11,393 nucleotides of DNA from Jimgerdemannia flammicorona (GCA_003990745.1 RBNI01006384.1:1-11393); one strand, 5' to 3'. Counted from the first letter of the stretch, positions 1 through 7,836 are shown. Numbers and translations: made by a program. Notes: generated by a model not told the origin, from the letters alone.

Positions 1-1
1 A

Positions 2-349
2 CCAGATTTGACGAAACGAGTCACAGAAGAGATCACCCGGTTACACGAAGTATGCCAGCAAGCACGAGGATTTATTGCCAAGGCACAAGAACGACAAAAG
101 AAGTACTACGACCGCAAAGCCGACCTCAAACCCCTGCTCATTGGATACAAGGTTCTGGTGTACCGTACCATCATAGAAGGAAATTGGAGTGCCAAGCTTG
201 AACCAAAATGGGAAGGCCCCTATCTCATACACCAAGTATTCTCGAACCACACTTATCAACTCAAGACCTTGGATGGAGTTATACTCAAGACCAAGATACA
301 CTACAACCGCATAAGACCCTACTACTCAAGAGAAGCAAAACGCATTTGA
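2..349 (+). CDS. Ty3/gypsy pol, integrase C-terminus (5' partial)
   Basis: This is the end of a retrotransposon polyprotein: the C-terminal part of integrase, which inserts the cDNA copy into chromosomal DNA. The frame is open from base 2, without an ATG near its start, so it continues from outside the window; it stops at TGA 347-349. The basic helical stretch with QERQKKYYDRKA leads into the beta-rich GPY/F-type module, seen as LEPKWEGPYLI, then HTYQLKTLDG and IHYNRIRPYY. These are standard marks of Ty3/gypsy integrase C-termini. No chromodomain follows. The frame has no internal stops and normal GC, so this copy is young. A non-coding spacer, a polypurine tract and the 3' LTR follow on the same strand. 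Confidence 0.9.
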   Translation, partial: PDLTKRVTEEITRLHEVCQQARGFIAKAQERQKKYYDRKADLKPLLIGYKVLVYRTIIEGNWSAKLEPKWEGPYLIHQVFSNHTYQLKTLDGVILKTKIHYNRIRPYYSREAKRI

Positions 350-661
350 ACAATCCTGTTCACTCTGTCTGTGTCGTCTCCGCTGGAGATACGATGGACG
401 TTTCACTCGGAACTCAAGAAAGCCAACAACGTTGGAACCAGACTCAAGCCCATCCACGTGACAGACATTGCTACTGAGAAATTGCCTCGGATTACAAGTA
501 AAACTATTTCCGATGGGTTCGAACCCCCAGCCGCGACTATGGGAGCCCTCGCCCTAGACAAGGATGGCCAGTCCTCACAAATGCGCCGACATTCTGCTCG
601 TCCCTGGAGTTAAGACCACCCAACTCTGTGTAACCCTCACCGCCGAGGACGGCTCTAATTT
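350..661 (+). other. Spacer between pol and polypurine tract
   Basis: About 310 bases separate the pol stop from the polypurine tract. Short frames occur here, such as a GTG-started one at 371-613, but none has a good ATG or a recognisable domain. I read the stretch as the 3' untranslated internal region of the gypsy element. A tRNA T-arm-like palindrome lies at 515-528, without a matching acceptor or anticodon arm. Confidence 0.5.
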
Positions 662-674
662 TGCAAGGGGCAGA
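662..674 (+). promoter_or_regulatory. Polypurine tract (plus-strand primer)
   Basis: TGCAAGGGGCAGA sits directly before the TGTGACGT that starts the LTR. A G-rich purine tract touching the 5' end of the 3' LTR is where reverse transcriptase primes plus-strand DNA in Ty3/gypsy elements. Its position next to the inferred LTR edge supports both calls. It is interrupted by one C, so it is not a pure purine run. Confidence 0.7.
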
Positions 675-791
675 TGTGACGTACGTAATTGATAACAGAG
701 TACCGGTGACTACTAAGATCAGACGATATAATGGCGTGACAATCAAATAGACAGCCTGACCCATTAGGTGATCATCCCAAAAGAAGACAAG

Positions 792-1367
792 ATGATCCAA
801 GCCAAAATGAAGACCATGTTATTTAAGGAACCATACTCCGCCTCAGGGATCGGCACCAAAGAACCAAGTACCCATCACACAATGCCTCCCATTCGCCGAT
901 CCAACCAGACCTCCTGCCGCTCTACCCCTTTGCCTGGCCCAAAGACCCTGATCTTTGAAGCTATCAAGAAGGCCATCTGGTATCCAGATACTTCTGAACA
1001 CTTGAACTTCTACACCGAGGACCTTGGACACTTCATCAACTACCGGTATATAATGACTCAACAGCTCAAAGACACTACCGAACGAATGACCCTCTGGCAT
1101 GACTATGAAATCGGACACCGCCTTTGCAATGAGACTCAAGAAGACGACCGGGAAGGTCTCATTACCGAATTGATAACCACTAGCCGGCTAATCAAGAGAG
1201 CCCTCCGTGTCCACCAAATCTTCTGCCATATTCCCTGGGCCATAGCATACTTGCAAGGAGTAACAGCTGGCAGCCTCTCCCGCCTTTCAACTGAAGATGC
1301 TGACTGGATAGAATCTGAAGTAGCCAACTCTACTGGCAGCAACCGCGTCGCCGTAGGAAGCCAATAA
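792..1367 (+). CDS. Unrecognised ORF inside the LTR U3, N-terminal part
   Basis: I do not recognise this protein. From ATG 792 it runs 191 residues to TAA 1365-1367; other possible starts are ATG 882 (MPPIRRSNQ, good context) and GTG 768 just after an in-frame stop. It has a basic Ser/Pro/Thr-rich start, then a helical, Trp- and Tyr-containing core (around AIWYPDTSEHLNFY and MTLWHDYEIGHRL) and a segment IPWAIAYLQGV near the end. I see no signal peptide, zinc finger or clear membrane span. The frame stays open beyond the stop and joins the ATG of the acidic ORF at 1431 without a frameshift. CAA-TAA at the stop fits a C-to-T nonsense change. It lies wholly within the LTR, upstream of the TATA box, so it would be the last ORF on genomic RNA. 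Confidence 0.5.
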   Translation: MIQAKMKTMLFKEPYSASGIGTKEPSTHHTMPPIRRSNQTSCRSTPLPGPKTLIFEAIKKAIWYPDTSEHLNFYTEDLGHFINYRYIMTQQLKDTTERMTLWHDYEIGHRLCNETQEDDREGLITELITTSRLIKRALRVHQIFCHIPWAIAYLQGVTAGSLSRLSTEDADWIESEVANSTGSNRVAVGSQ

Positions 1368-1430
1368 ACCGAACCCACTCAGCTAGGTTTCCACACCACC
1401 CCACTCCGAGACAACCATCAAGGTCACCTA

Positions 1431-1868
1431 ATGAGCCTTATGGAGATATTCGAAGGTCCACCCATTACCATAGAAGCACCTGTTGGAGCTACCCCAACCA
1501 CCCATTACCCTGTCAGCCACAATTCACATCTCATCATTTGGGAACTGAATCAAGAAGAAGCCCAAGAAGTCCCTGTCTTTGAAGAAGAAGCCCAAGAACT
1601 CCAAGACCCTGCCCCTGAAGAAACCCCCTCCGATACTGAAACTGATGAGTTTTCAGAAGAAGAAGAGGAGCAACAGAAAGTCTACCAGTCTTCTGTCCGC
1701 ATTCAAGCTGTTCAAGGGTTGGAGAATGTTGTTGAAGATGACTGGCCACTTTTCTACCCCCTCACCTCTTGGCCGGTACTTCCCCCTTTTGAGGAGAGGT
1801 ATGATGAAGAAGAAATCTTAACCCAGCAAGATTTGCCCACTGCGGACGAAGGGTACTATTTCCTCTAA
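1431..1868 (+). CDS. Unrecognised acidic ORF inside the LTR U3 (same frame)
   Basis: This 145-residue frame begins at ATG 1431 and ends at TAA 1866-1868. Its function is unknown. The middle is strongly acidic: two imperfect EEAQE repeats (about residues 42-65), a Pro/Glu/Thr stretch, and an EEEEEQQ cluster. The C-terminus is rich in Pro, Trp and Tyr and ends GYYFL. Such composition suggests a disordered acidic tail, not an enzyme. It is in the same frame as the ORF ending at 1367, with 21 open codons between the TAA and this ATG. The simplest reading is therefore a single protein of about 358 residues broken by one nonsense codon; separate translation or readthrough are alternatives. Confidence 0.5.
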   Translation: MSLMEIFEGPPITIEAPVGATPTTHYPVSHNSHLIIWELNQEEAQEVPVFEEEAQELQDPAPEETPSDTETDEFSEEEEEQQKVYQSSVRIQAVQGLENVVEDDWPLFYPLTSWPVLPPFEERYDEEEILTQQDLPTADEGYYFL

Positions 1869-1910
1869 AAGTACCACCCATCAGCCACGAGAATTGTGTA
1901 GCCTTCACAT

Positions 1911-2107
1911 CAGCGTTTTGTCAGCAAGTCCGAATCCAGCGTTGCTACCCAGCACAACCATTTCCAGCATTGCTATCCAGTACCACCATTTTCAGCGTTT
2001 TGTCAGCAAGTCCGAATCCAGCGTTGCTACCCTCCACAACCGTTTCTGGCAACAATCAGCACTCTTGTCTGCTCATCCGAATCCAGCGTTGCTATCTCCT
2101 ACAACCC
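1911..2107 (+). repeat. Tandem repeats in U3
   Basis: A block starting CAGCGTTTTGTCAGCAAGTC occurs at 1911 and again at 1993 (period 82 bp), matching for about 40 bases. Within and after it, CCAGCRTTGCTAYCC recurs near 1935, 1963, 2017 and 2083, partly at 28-bp spacing. The string TCCGAATCCAGCGTTGCTA appears three times (about 1929, 2011, 2076). The repeats lie between the ORF and the TATA box, where U3 enhancer repeats are found in many LTR elements. That role is inferred from position. Confidence 0.8.
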
Positions 2108-2195
2108 AATCCATAGTAAACAATAGCCTGCACCTCGCATCGTGCAAGCCAATAGCATAAGTTCACCACAACGTAGTATACCTTAGCCTTAGTCG

Positions 2196-2252
2196 CCCCC
2201 CCCCATAGCTAGCAAACTTGTATAAATAACCCATATCCTTAGAGTGAATAAA
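2196..2252 (+). promoter_or_regulatory. LTR promoter: C9 tract, TATA box, AATAAA
   Basis: A run of nine C (2196-2204) precedes TATAAATAA (2221-2229). AATAAA follows at 2247-2252, then a T-rich stretch. This is the usual order at a U3/R junction. Transcription would start around 2250, giving a U3 of about 1.57 kb and an R plus U5 of about 0.88 kb. Start and polyadenylation sites cannot be fixed from sequence alone. Confidence 0.55.
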
Positions 2253-3133
2253 TCTCAGTCAATTGGTCTTTTATCTGAACGACGCAGAAGTTTAGTGTAA
2301 GATAATACCAACTTAAGTTTTTGAGAAACTTTGGGAAAAGACTCCAAGAGCCAAGGAAAACTCTTGTTCAAGAACTGCCACTAAGGAAACCTGCCAGGAA
2401 AACCGCCGCCAAGTTAAGGAAATCAACTGCTACAAATATTCAAGTTTCAAGACCGCCATTCGAGATTCAAGACCACAGACCGCCTGCAGTCAGATAGTTT
2501 TACAGAGAAAACACACTGCCTCCAAGAGAACGGAATTCCGAGAACAAAATAACTAGAGCAACGGATCGCTCGAGGTTTGAGTTAAAGAATTTCTCTTGCC
2601 ACGGAAAGAAAGAAAACATTACCTGACCGCCAACCGCCGCCATTCAACCGCCATTCGAGATTCAAGACCCGGAAACCCAAGAAACCCAAGTTACCCAGCC
2701 AAAGGATACTAGACCACCAAAGACCGACCCGCCAGCCTATATGAACGACCACTCAGAACCTTTCAAGTTAAAAAGTCAAGACGGACGAGCAAGCCGTCAA
2801 CCTCCATTTTCCCGACCTACTGCGCCATGGACCGCTTTAATTGACCGCTTATAGCCAAGCCCGTCATTGCCATATAAATTCGAGTTTGCAGCCAAGTTAA
2901 TTGCCACCAGGAAACTTAGCCAGCATAGTCGCCGCCCTTATCCACTAAGTAATTGAACCACCACCATTGAACAATCGAAGTCCCGCTATTATACCACATG
3001 AACCGAACGACCTGTCACGTGACCATCAACCCACGAACATCACCAATGCCTTCAGTTATACATCGCGCACTTCGCCAAGTGGTACCTTGAGTCGTGCCAG
3101 AAGCAACACTAGAGATACAAATCGAACGTCACA
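2253..3133 (+). other. R/U5-like part of the LTR, no gene
   Basis: About 880 bases of ordinary GC, purine/C-rich leader-like sequence without a convincing ORF. A 23-bp direct repeat, ACCGCCATTCGAGATTCAAG followed by ACC, occurs at 2452-2474 and 2647-2669, and ACCGCCGCC recurs nearby. The only ATG-started frame (2967-3200) crosses the LTR edge into the hAT remnant and is therefore accidental. Confidence 0.55.
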
Positions 3134-4374
3134 ATATATATTAAATATTATCATTTATGATACTCTTGGTTCTCTTAATGAGTCTATTAGAAAGCTATAA
3201 TAATTGATAAAGAAGATCAAAAATTTTGTACAATAAAAGTACAATTGATGAAAGTCTGTAAATTCTCCAGAATTCTCATTTTGAAACCTCTCTTAGATAT
3301 TATAACAAGTTGGCATCTACATATGAATACTCTAGAGATTCATAAGAAACTATTTATATAGATTTTGAAATGTGATTTAGAAGTATTTTGATACTAAATA
3401 TATAAATTGATATTACATATATCTAAATAGAGTTTGGATATATTGTATTCTATAGATAAGCAACTGAGTAATACATATATCCAAAGATGCATGATAACAA
3501 TTTGAATTAATTTGATAATTTCCCAAGTCTTTTACTAAAGAATAATCTTAATATTAACTTTAAAGTATTCTATAATAGTAGCTTTTATCTCACTATTTGA
3601 TTAGCTATATATGATCAAATTGAAGATATTATTAATATATATCAAACTGGTGAATATTTTAATCAGATATATATATCATTTCCAAAGTAATTTTATTTAT
3701 AAATTTAAGAACTAATTTAGTAAGAAATTGAGAAGTCATATATATATATTTTTATTTATTTTTTATTTTTTTATAGGTAATACTTACTGTTACTGAAAAT
3801 ATATATATGAAACTTCTAAAGTATTACTGCAAGATGAAACTATTATACAGTATAGCTTTAGACTTATATCTATATATCAATATGATTATTTCTATCATAA
3901 GCAATGAAAAAATCCTTAATTAATAAATAGAAGAATTAGATGAAATGTATCTGAGAAAATAAGTATAAGTCTATTAATACTATTATTATACTCTCAATAT
4001 CCCATAATGCTAATGATTTTATTAACTCAATATATAAAAAGAAACAATATATTAATATAGATATTAAGCTTGAATAATGGGTAGTATTGTTATGTTTTTT
4101 TGATTAGCTTGATTGATTTTTACTCATATTTCTCTATTTCAGTTGTTTATTAATAAATCTAACTGATCCTTATATAGATATACTGGATTGGTAGTAGTAA
4201 AATCAGTTAGTATATTCTAATCTTTCACAAATAGCTCATAATTAACTTACTATTTTGGCAACATCTTTTCCATCTGAACATATTTTTTCTATTGCTGGTG
4301 AGCTGGTGACTGAACATCAAAACAACTTGTATATAAATATAATTTATATATATATGTATCTGGATTCTTGGTAG
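3134..4374 (+). pseudogene. hAT-family transposase, decayed and 5'-truncated
   Basis: hAT transposases cut and paste DNA with an RNase H-like core and dimerise through a conserved C-terminus. The first bases after the LTR read YILNIIIYDTLGSLNESIRKL in pieces, resembling the core strand that usually follows C-x-x-H. At about 3242-3350 another frame gives LKPLLDIITSWHLHMNTLE, the counterpart of the family's LKPLLDV-TRWNSTYNMLE block. At 4177-4371 a third frame gives DILDW followed by two stops, YSNLSQIAH, then LTILATSFPSEHIFSIAGEL and LDSW: the hAT dimerisation signature (ATS-PSER-FS-AGE). Frames change at least twice and stops are frequent. The N-terminal part with the zinc finger is missing, cut at the LTR insertion. 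Confidence 0.85.
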
Positions 4375-4487
4375 TCTTCAGATATTTTTTACTTCTAATT
4401 ACTCTGAATATTATTTACATATTATTTCAATTATTTTTTAACAGCAGAGTTCAGAAAGTTGGGTTTAGAGGTCAGATTCTAAATTGG

Positions 4488-4710
4488 GTTAAGGATAAAT
4501 AATAAGCCAGATTAAGGATATGTGATGTATATTTTCAGATCAGATTAAAGATAGGTGATGTATAATTTTAGATCAGGTTAAAAATAGGTGACATATATTT
4601 CTATTTTAGATTAAAGATAAGTAATATATATATCTGAGTCAAGTTAAAGATAAATAATATATAATTCCAGGTCAGGTTAAAGACAGATGATGTCTAATTC
4701 TGAGTTAACT
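4488..4710 (+). repeat. Degenerate tandem repeat, ~33-bp unit
   Basis: Units beginning GRTTAARGATA start at 4488, 4510, 4543, 4577, 4609, 4643, 4676 and 4704, a regular 32-34 bp spacing apart from short end units. A unit reads roughly GTTAAAGATAGGTGATGTAT followed by a T-rich, GGTCAG-ending part. The units differ mainly by transitions, as expected after decay. The array lies between the hAT C-terminus and the gypsy RNase H remnant, so it may be a subterminal repeat of the hAT element or a separate minisatellite. I see nothing in 4375-4487. Confidence 0.75.
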
Positions 4711-4789
4711 ATATTATAAGTCAGATTTCAGATTAATTGAGTTAGATTTATTGAGCACTAGTTTCAGGGTATACTCTTTTTAAATTTAT

Positions 4790-5836
4790 TAGATTTGGTA
4801 GAAAATTATATAAATATTGTTGTGAGCCTTCTCTACTTTGTAGATAATAGTAATTTTGTAATCTTATGAGATTAGAATTAAGTAGATAAGAATTACAGTA
4901 GGATTCTTATAGTAGAATAGCTATTTGAGAATAGTATGATCAGTTATCAGAGTGAATCTTTTTCAATAAGATAGTGATAAGACAGAGTGACCACTTAAAT
5001 AACTGTAAGATATTCTAATTTAGTACTACTATAGATAACTTGCTGCTTATTAGTAGCTCAGCTTATATAAGCTATTATATGAATAGTATTACTGATTAGA
5101 TCATTCTTAAACTAAGACTACTCTGAGGCCTTCTTTGAAGATATCTATATATAGATGAATAACTTCTGCAAATTGGATCATATAATGACTAGTACTATAG
5201 TTATATAATATTTGAGTTTCTTGAAGACTAGTACTTGTATTTTCTTTAATTTATATAATACTTCTTTTTTGAGTAAGATTCTGATTAGTGTAGCAGTTTT
5301 AGTAAAGTTTTTGATAATCTTCTATAATAAGATACTAGTATCAGAAAGGATAGTGCATCTTTTAGAGTCTTGGATACTAGCTAGTTGTTGATCTTCTCAG
5401 TTTTCTTTAAATCTATATAGATTTCTTCTTTAGAGACTACAAATCTAAGAAATTTGAGTTTCTGCTTTTTAAAGAAGCATTTCTTAACATTGAGTCTCAG
5501 ATAGTTATTTTGGATGAGTTTGAAGAATTCTTTTAGATATAGTAAATATTCATTAAAATTTGCTAAATAAATATTAGAGTCATCTATATGATAATTAGAT
5601 AATGATAGATTAGTAAAGTATAGACTAAGTTTATTATTCTTTGAAAGGTTAGAGGTGTATTACAGAGACTAAAGAATATTTAGAGATATTCAAACAGTTT
5701 TTCTAAAGTAAAAAAGTCTGTCTTTTGAATATCCTTAGAGTTTATGGAGATTTTGTAGAATTCTACAAAGAGATCTATACTGCTAATATATCTGATATTT
5801 TATAATTGGTCTAAGAGATCATTGATTTGAGGCAAT
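4790..5836 (-). pseudogene. Decayed Ty3/gypsy pol: RT palm/thumb and RNase H
   Basis: Read on the minus strand from 5836 downward, this continues the RT gene interrupted by the 2-kb insertion. In order: LPQINDLLDQL and SSIDLF (DLxSGYHQ block), DIQKTDFFT, then FEYL*IFFSLCNTPLTFQ at 5694-5641 (the FEYLVMPFGL-NAPATFQ block), IDD at about 5587-5579 (YxDD active site), a long stretch ending FLRFVVSKEE (thumb), SYYRRL, then RNase H traces YSSTKLEYLTVI near 5040-4995, ITDH near 4940, and DYKITIIYKVEKAHNN near 4860-4815. Stops and frame changes occur throughout. No integrase is found downstream; the tandem array and hAT remnant come instead, so the element is cut off here. Order and motifs mark Ty3/gypsy, not copia. 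Confidence 0.9.
5832..5836 (+). repeat. Left target-site duplication GCAAT
   Basis: GCAAT immediately precedes the TATAAG end of the nested element and is repeated at 7832-7836. The duplicated bases encode part of the RT YPLP motif on the minus strand. Confidence 0.8.
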
Positions 5837-5904
5837 TATAAGTACACAACCTCCAAACCACCAAAATTATACATCATCCTCAGAAAAATTCCAAAATCAC
5901 CTAT

Positions 5905-5964
5905 CAGATTATGAAGCTGAGTCAAACCAAAGTCACAGATCATGAAGCTGAGTTAACTCAAAGT
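5905..5964 (+). repeat. 31-bp tandem duplication
   Basis: CAGATTATGAAGCTGAGTCA... (5905-5933) is repeated as CAGATCATGAAGCTGAGTTA... (5936-5964), period 31 bp, with only a few differences. It lies near the left edge of the nested element. Confidence 0.75.
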
Positions 5965-6101
5965 TATGAAATATAAGATTTACACAAACAGAACCTTATT
6001 AATCAGGACCAAAAGCATATATATTAAATATATAGTATATCAAAATAGAGAATTACAACAAAATAAACAAACAACTATAACTCTCAAATATATATCTGGC
6101 C

Positions 6102-7144
6102 ATGACTATTGAAATCTATAACTGCATCTATACTAATATTTGAAATGCTATTGTCAACTGAGCCACAGCATCTCTGCCTCTCATAAATATCCATAGTCTA
6201 GTACCTCTCTATTTTATAGAAGCCTGATGGAATATATTTAATAAGGCTAACTGAATTGGATAAATCTCAAGCTACAATCAGATTGGCTGTCTCTTAGAAG
6301 ATATGGTTAATTACAAATATTACTGAAATATCTCAATACCAGAAACTCATCACCTGCAAACACCAAGAACTCTTTTATAAATACAGTACCTTTATTTCCC
6401 ATCTCTGAGTTACTATTACTAAAATGGTCATTACTCTGACTTATGAAATATATTGAGTATGTCTAAACTACAGACAGACTCTTTCTATACTCTGATAACT
6501 ATATCCTGCAAATATCTCAATTTGGATATGCCATGAAGGATATCAATGATATAATCTAGTTTAATAATGACAAAGCTAAAGACAATAATTCTTTTAATAC
6601 TAATATGATCTCCAGCCAAAGATCTCTACCAATGCTGATCACTCTGCCAATCTTACTGATGAACTTATAATAGTTCATAATCATATATAAAACCTATTGG
6701 AATAATGACTACTAGTATGAGTATCAATCTACATTTACACCTAACTACTTCAACTATAATAAAGAGACCAGAGAATATAATCTATACCTCCAGACAACTC
6801 TCAAGATCAAACTAACAATCCCACCTCTCAAGTATAAGTGAAATGAAGTATAGCTGCTAGCTTACTATAACTCTGTAATATATAGTGCTATAACCTACTG
6901 AAGGAATACTAATAGTGGGTCTGATAAAAGTAAAGATGATATCTCTCTCCTTTACTCACTAATACCATATCTAACATATGAGACAGATGATACTATTCTA
7001 TAAGATAGTAATATGGTTCCAATATATTATTATATGAATGAACAGAGGGATATAATCCAAGAACTACTCTTTTTAGATAACTACTTTATCAAAGATGATA
7101 TCATTGATAGTGACCTTATCAAAAAATATCCAGATAGTGTCTAA
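6102..7144 (+). pseudogene. Decayed unknown reading frame in the nested element
   Basis: From ATG 6102 one frame reads as protein to about 6560, with a stop roughly every 15 codons, many of them TGA as expected from decayed Trp or Arg codons. A second frame, open from about 6488 to TAA 7142-7144, has about eight stops in 219 codons. Its clearest part (6695-7144) includes FNYNKETREYNLYLQTTLK, YNSVIYSAITY, SGSDKSKDD and MNEQRDIIQELLFLDNYF. I recognise no family: there is no zinc knuckle, protease, RT or integrase signature. Stops are rarer than random AT-rich sequence would give, which suggests a former gene with one frameshift. Its strand is opposite to the surrounding gypsy. It could be a gag or an LTR-borne ORF. 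Confidence 0.4.
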
Positions 7145-7724
7145 ATCTATAAATAGCTTAGCAGCAATTAGTATAGTTAGATTAGCCTTATACTATATAA
7201 CTATATATACACTAACTCAATAGTCAGTTGATCTCATAATATATCAGTTTACACTTATACTATATAACTACATTCTGACTTATCAAAGTATTAAAGTACT
7301 CTATCTATATTTAGTATAGTCCAGATAGCCTCTCATTAGTATAAATAACTACTCTCTCAGATCTCAGAAAGACAGACAAGAATATAGACAAATAAATCAA
7401 GAACATTTCTCCACACAAATATTCTTTCACATACTACTCCTAATATTAGCTAATATAAATATCATAAATAGCAAATAAATCTATTTAATAATCTATAAAT
7501 CACTCTTAAGTAAATCTATCTTATGTTAGATTCCACTCCTAACTAAATTTGAAATTTCCTAATTGGGTATTATCTGCAGCAATATACTGATTCAACTAAG
7601 CTGGTCTTAGTTCTTGAACTTTCTGAAATAAGAAAAATCCTGAATCTCTAGAATAAGTCCAAGAAAAGGCTTTGATTGAGACATCAACCCAATCTTAAAA
7701 TCAATAAGTATAGAGGATATACTC
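7145..7724 (+). other. No gene seen; right part of nested element
   Basis: AT-rich sequence with stops in every frame. CTTATACTATATAACTA is present twice (7187-7203 or so, and 7254-7270), 66 bp apart. Otherwise I see nothing here beyond the approach to the LTR-like promoter at 7725. Confidence 0.4.
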
Positions 7725-7831
7725 TATATAAAATTGATCTTGACCTTAAAAAAGTCTTCCAGAATATTCAGAACTTCTAGAAAACTCTTCCAGAACTATA
7801 TAATGATACTTTAATAAAGTACCCTCTTATA
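7725..7831 (+). promoter_or_regulatory. LTR-like TATA box and polyadenylation signal
   Basis: TATATAAAA (7725-7733) is followed about 80 bases later by AATAAA (7813-7818) and then the CTTATA terminus. This TATA-R-polyA order is typical of the last 100 bases of a fungal LTR and sets the element's orientation as +. Short AT-rich motifs can occur by chance in such DNA, but their placement at the defined end supports the call. Confidence 0.45.
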
Positions 7832-7836
7832 GCAAT
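7832..7836 (+). repeat. Right target-site duplication GCAAT
   Basis: Second copy of the five-base duplication, directly after CTTATA. It lies in the RT N-terminal segment on the minus strand. Confidence 0.8.

Larger units (their letters stand above)
675..3133 (+). repeat. Giant 3' LTR of the young Ty3/gypsy element (2459 bp)
   Basis: The left edge is TGTGACGT (675-682) and the right edge ACGTCACA (3126-3133), a perfect 8-bp inverted repeat with canonical TG...CA ends. The left edge follows the polypurine tract; at the right edge the sequence changes abruptly to AT-rich hAT transposase DNA. LTRs are commonly a few hundred bp, so 2459 bp is very long. Inside, in order: an unrecognised reading frame (792-1868), tandem repeats (1911-2107), a TATA box (2221-2229), an AATAAA (2247-2252) and a long R/U5-like region. 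The 5' LTR lies outside the window, so LTR-to-LTR identity cannot be read here. The target-site duplication would be the five bases after 3133 (ATATA), repeated left of the 5' LTR. Confidence 0.8.
5837..7831 (+). mobile_element. 1995-bp LTR-like element nested in gypsy RT
   Basis: The insert starts TATAAG (5837-5842) and ends CTTATA (7826-7831), flanked on both sides by GCAAT (5832-5836 and 7832-7836). Removing it with one GCAAT rejoins the minus-strand RT frame as Y-L-L-P, the degraded YPLP motif, so both edges are exact. Five-base duplications and TGTAAG/CTTACA-type ends decayed to TATAAG/CTTATA fit an LTR retroelement. The right end carries TATATAAAA (7725-7733) and AATAAA (7813-7818) just before the terminus, like an LTR. 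I find no second LTR copy inside, so a long solo LTR is likely; a non-autonomous element whose LTRs have diverged is possible. Base skew flips at both edges. Confidence 0.8.

Noticed and set aside
208..477. + strand frame overlapping the pol end
   Set aside because: It overlaps the well-supported integrase frame and is a shadow of it.
515..528. tRNA T-arm-like palindrome GGGTTCGAACCCCC
   Set aside because: No acceptor stem partner, D arm or anticodon arm lies at the proper distances; an isolated B-box-like motif is not a tRNA.
371..613. 80-codon frame between pol and the polypurine tract
   Set aside because: It starts with GTG, its first ATG is near the end, and it shows no domain or composition typical of a protein.
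1894..2160. 88-codon frame over the U3 repeats
   Set aside because: It is made by the tandem repeats and has no independent support.
3079..3095. TGG-starting string resembling a tRNA primer-binding site
   Set aside because: A primer site follows a 5' LTR directly; this one is inside the 3' LTR, 40 bases before its end.
2967..3200. 77-codon ATG frame
   Set aside because: It crosses the exact LTR/hAT boundary at 3133, so it is an accidental fusion; only its last part is hAT-derived.
4488..4710. Regular repeats as a CRISPR array
   Set aside because: Units are contiguous and degenerate with no unique spacers, in a eukaryotic transposon setting.
5837..7831. Nested element as a DNA transposon with terminal inverted repeats
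   Set aside because: Only six bases pair at the ends, the duplication is 5 bp, and the right end has LTR-type TATA and AATAAA signals; not fully excluded.
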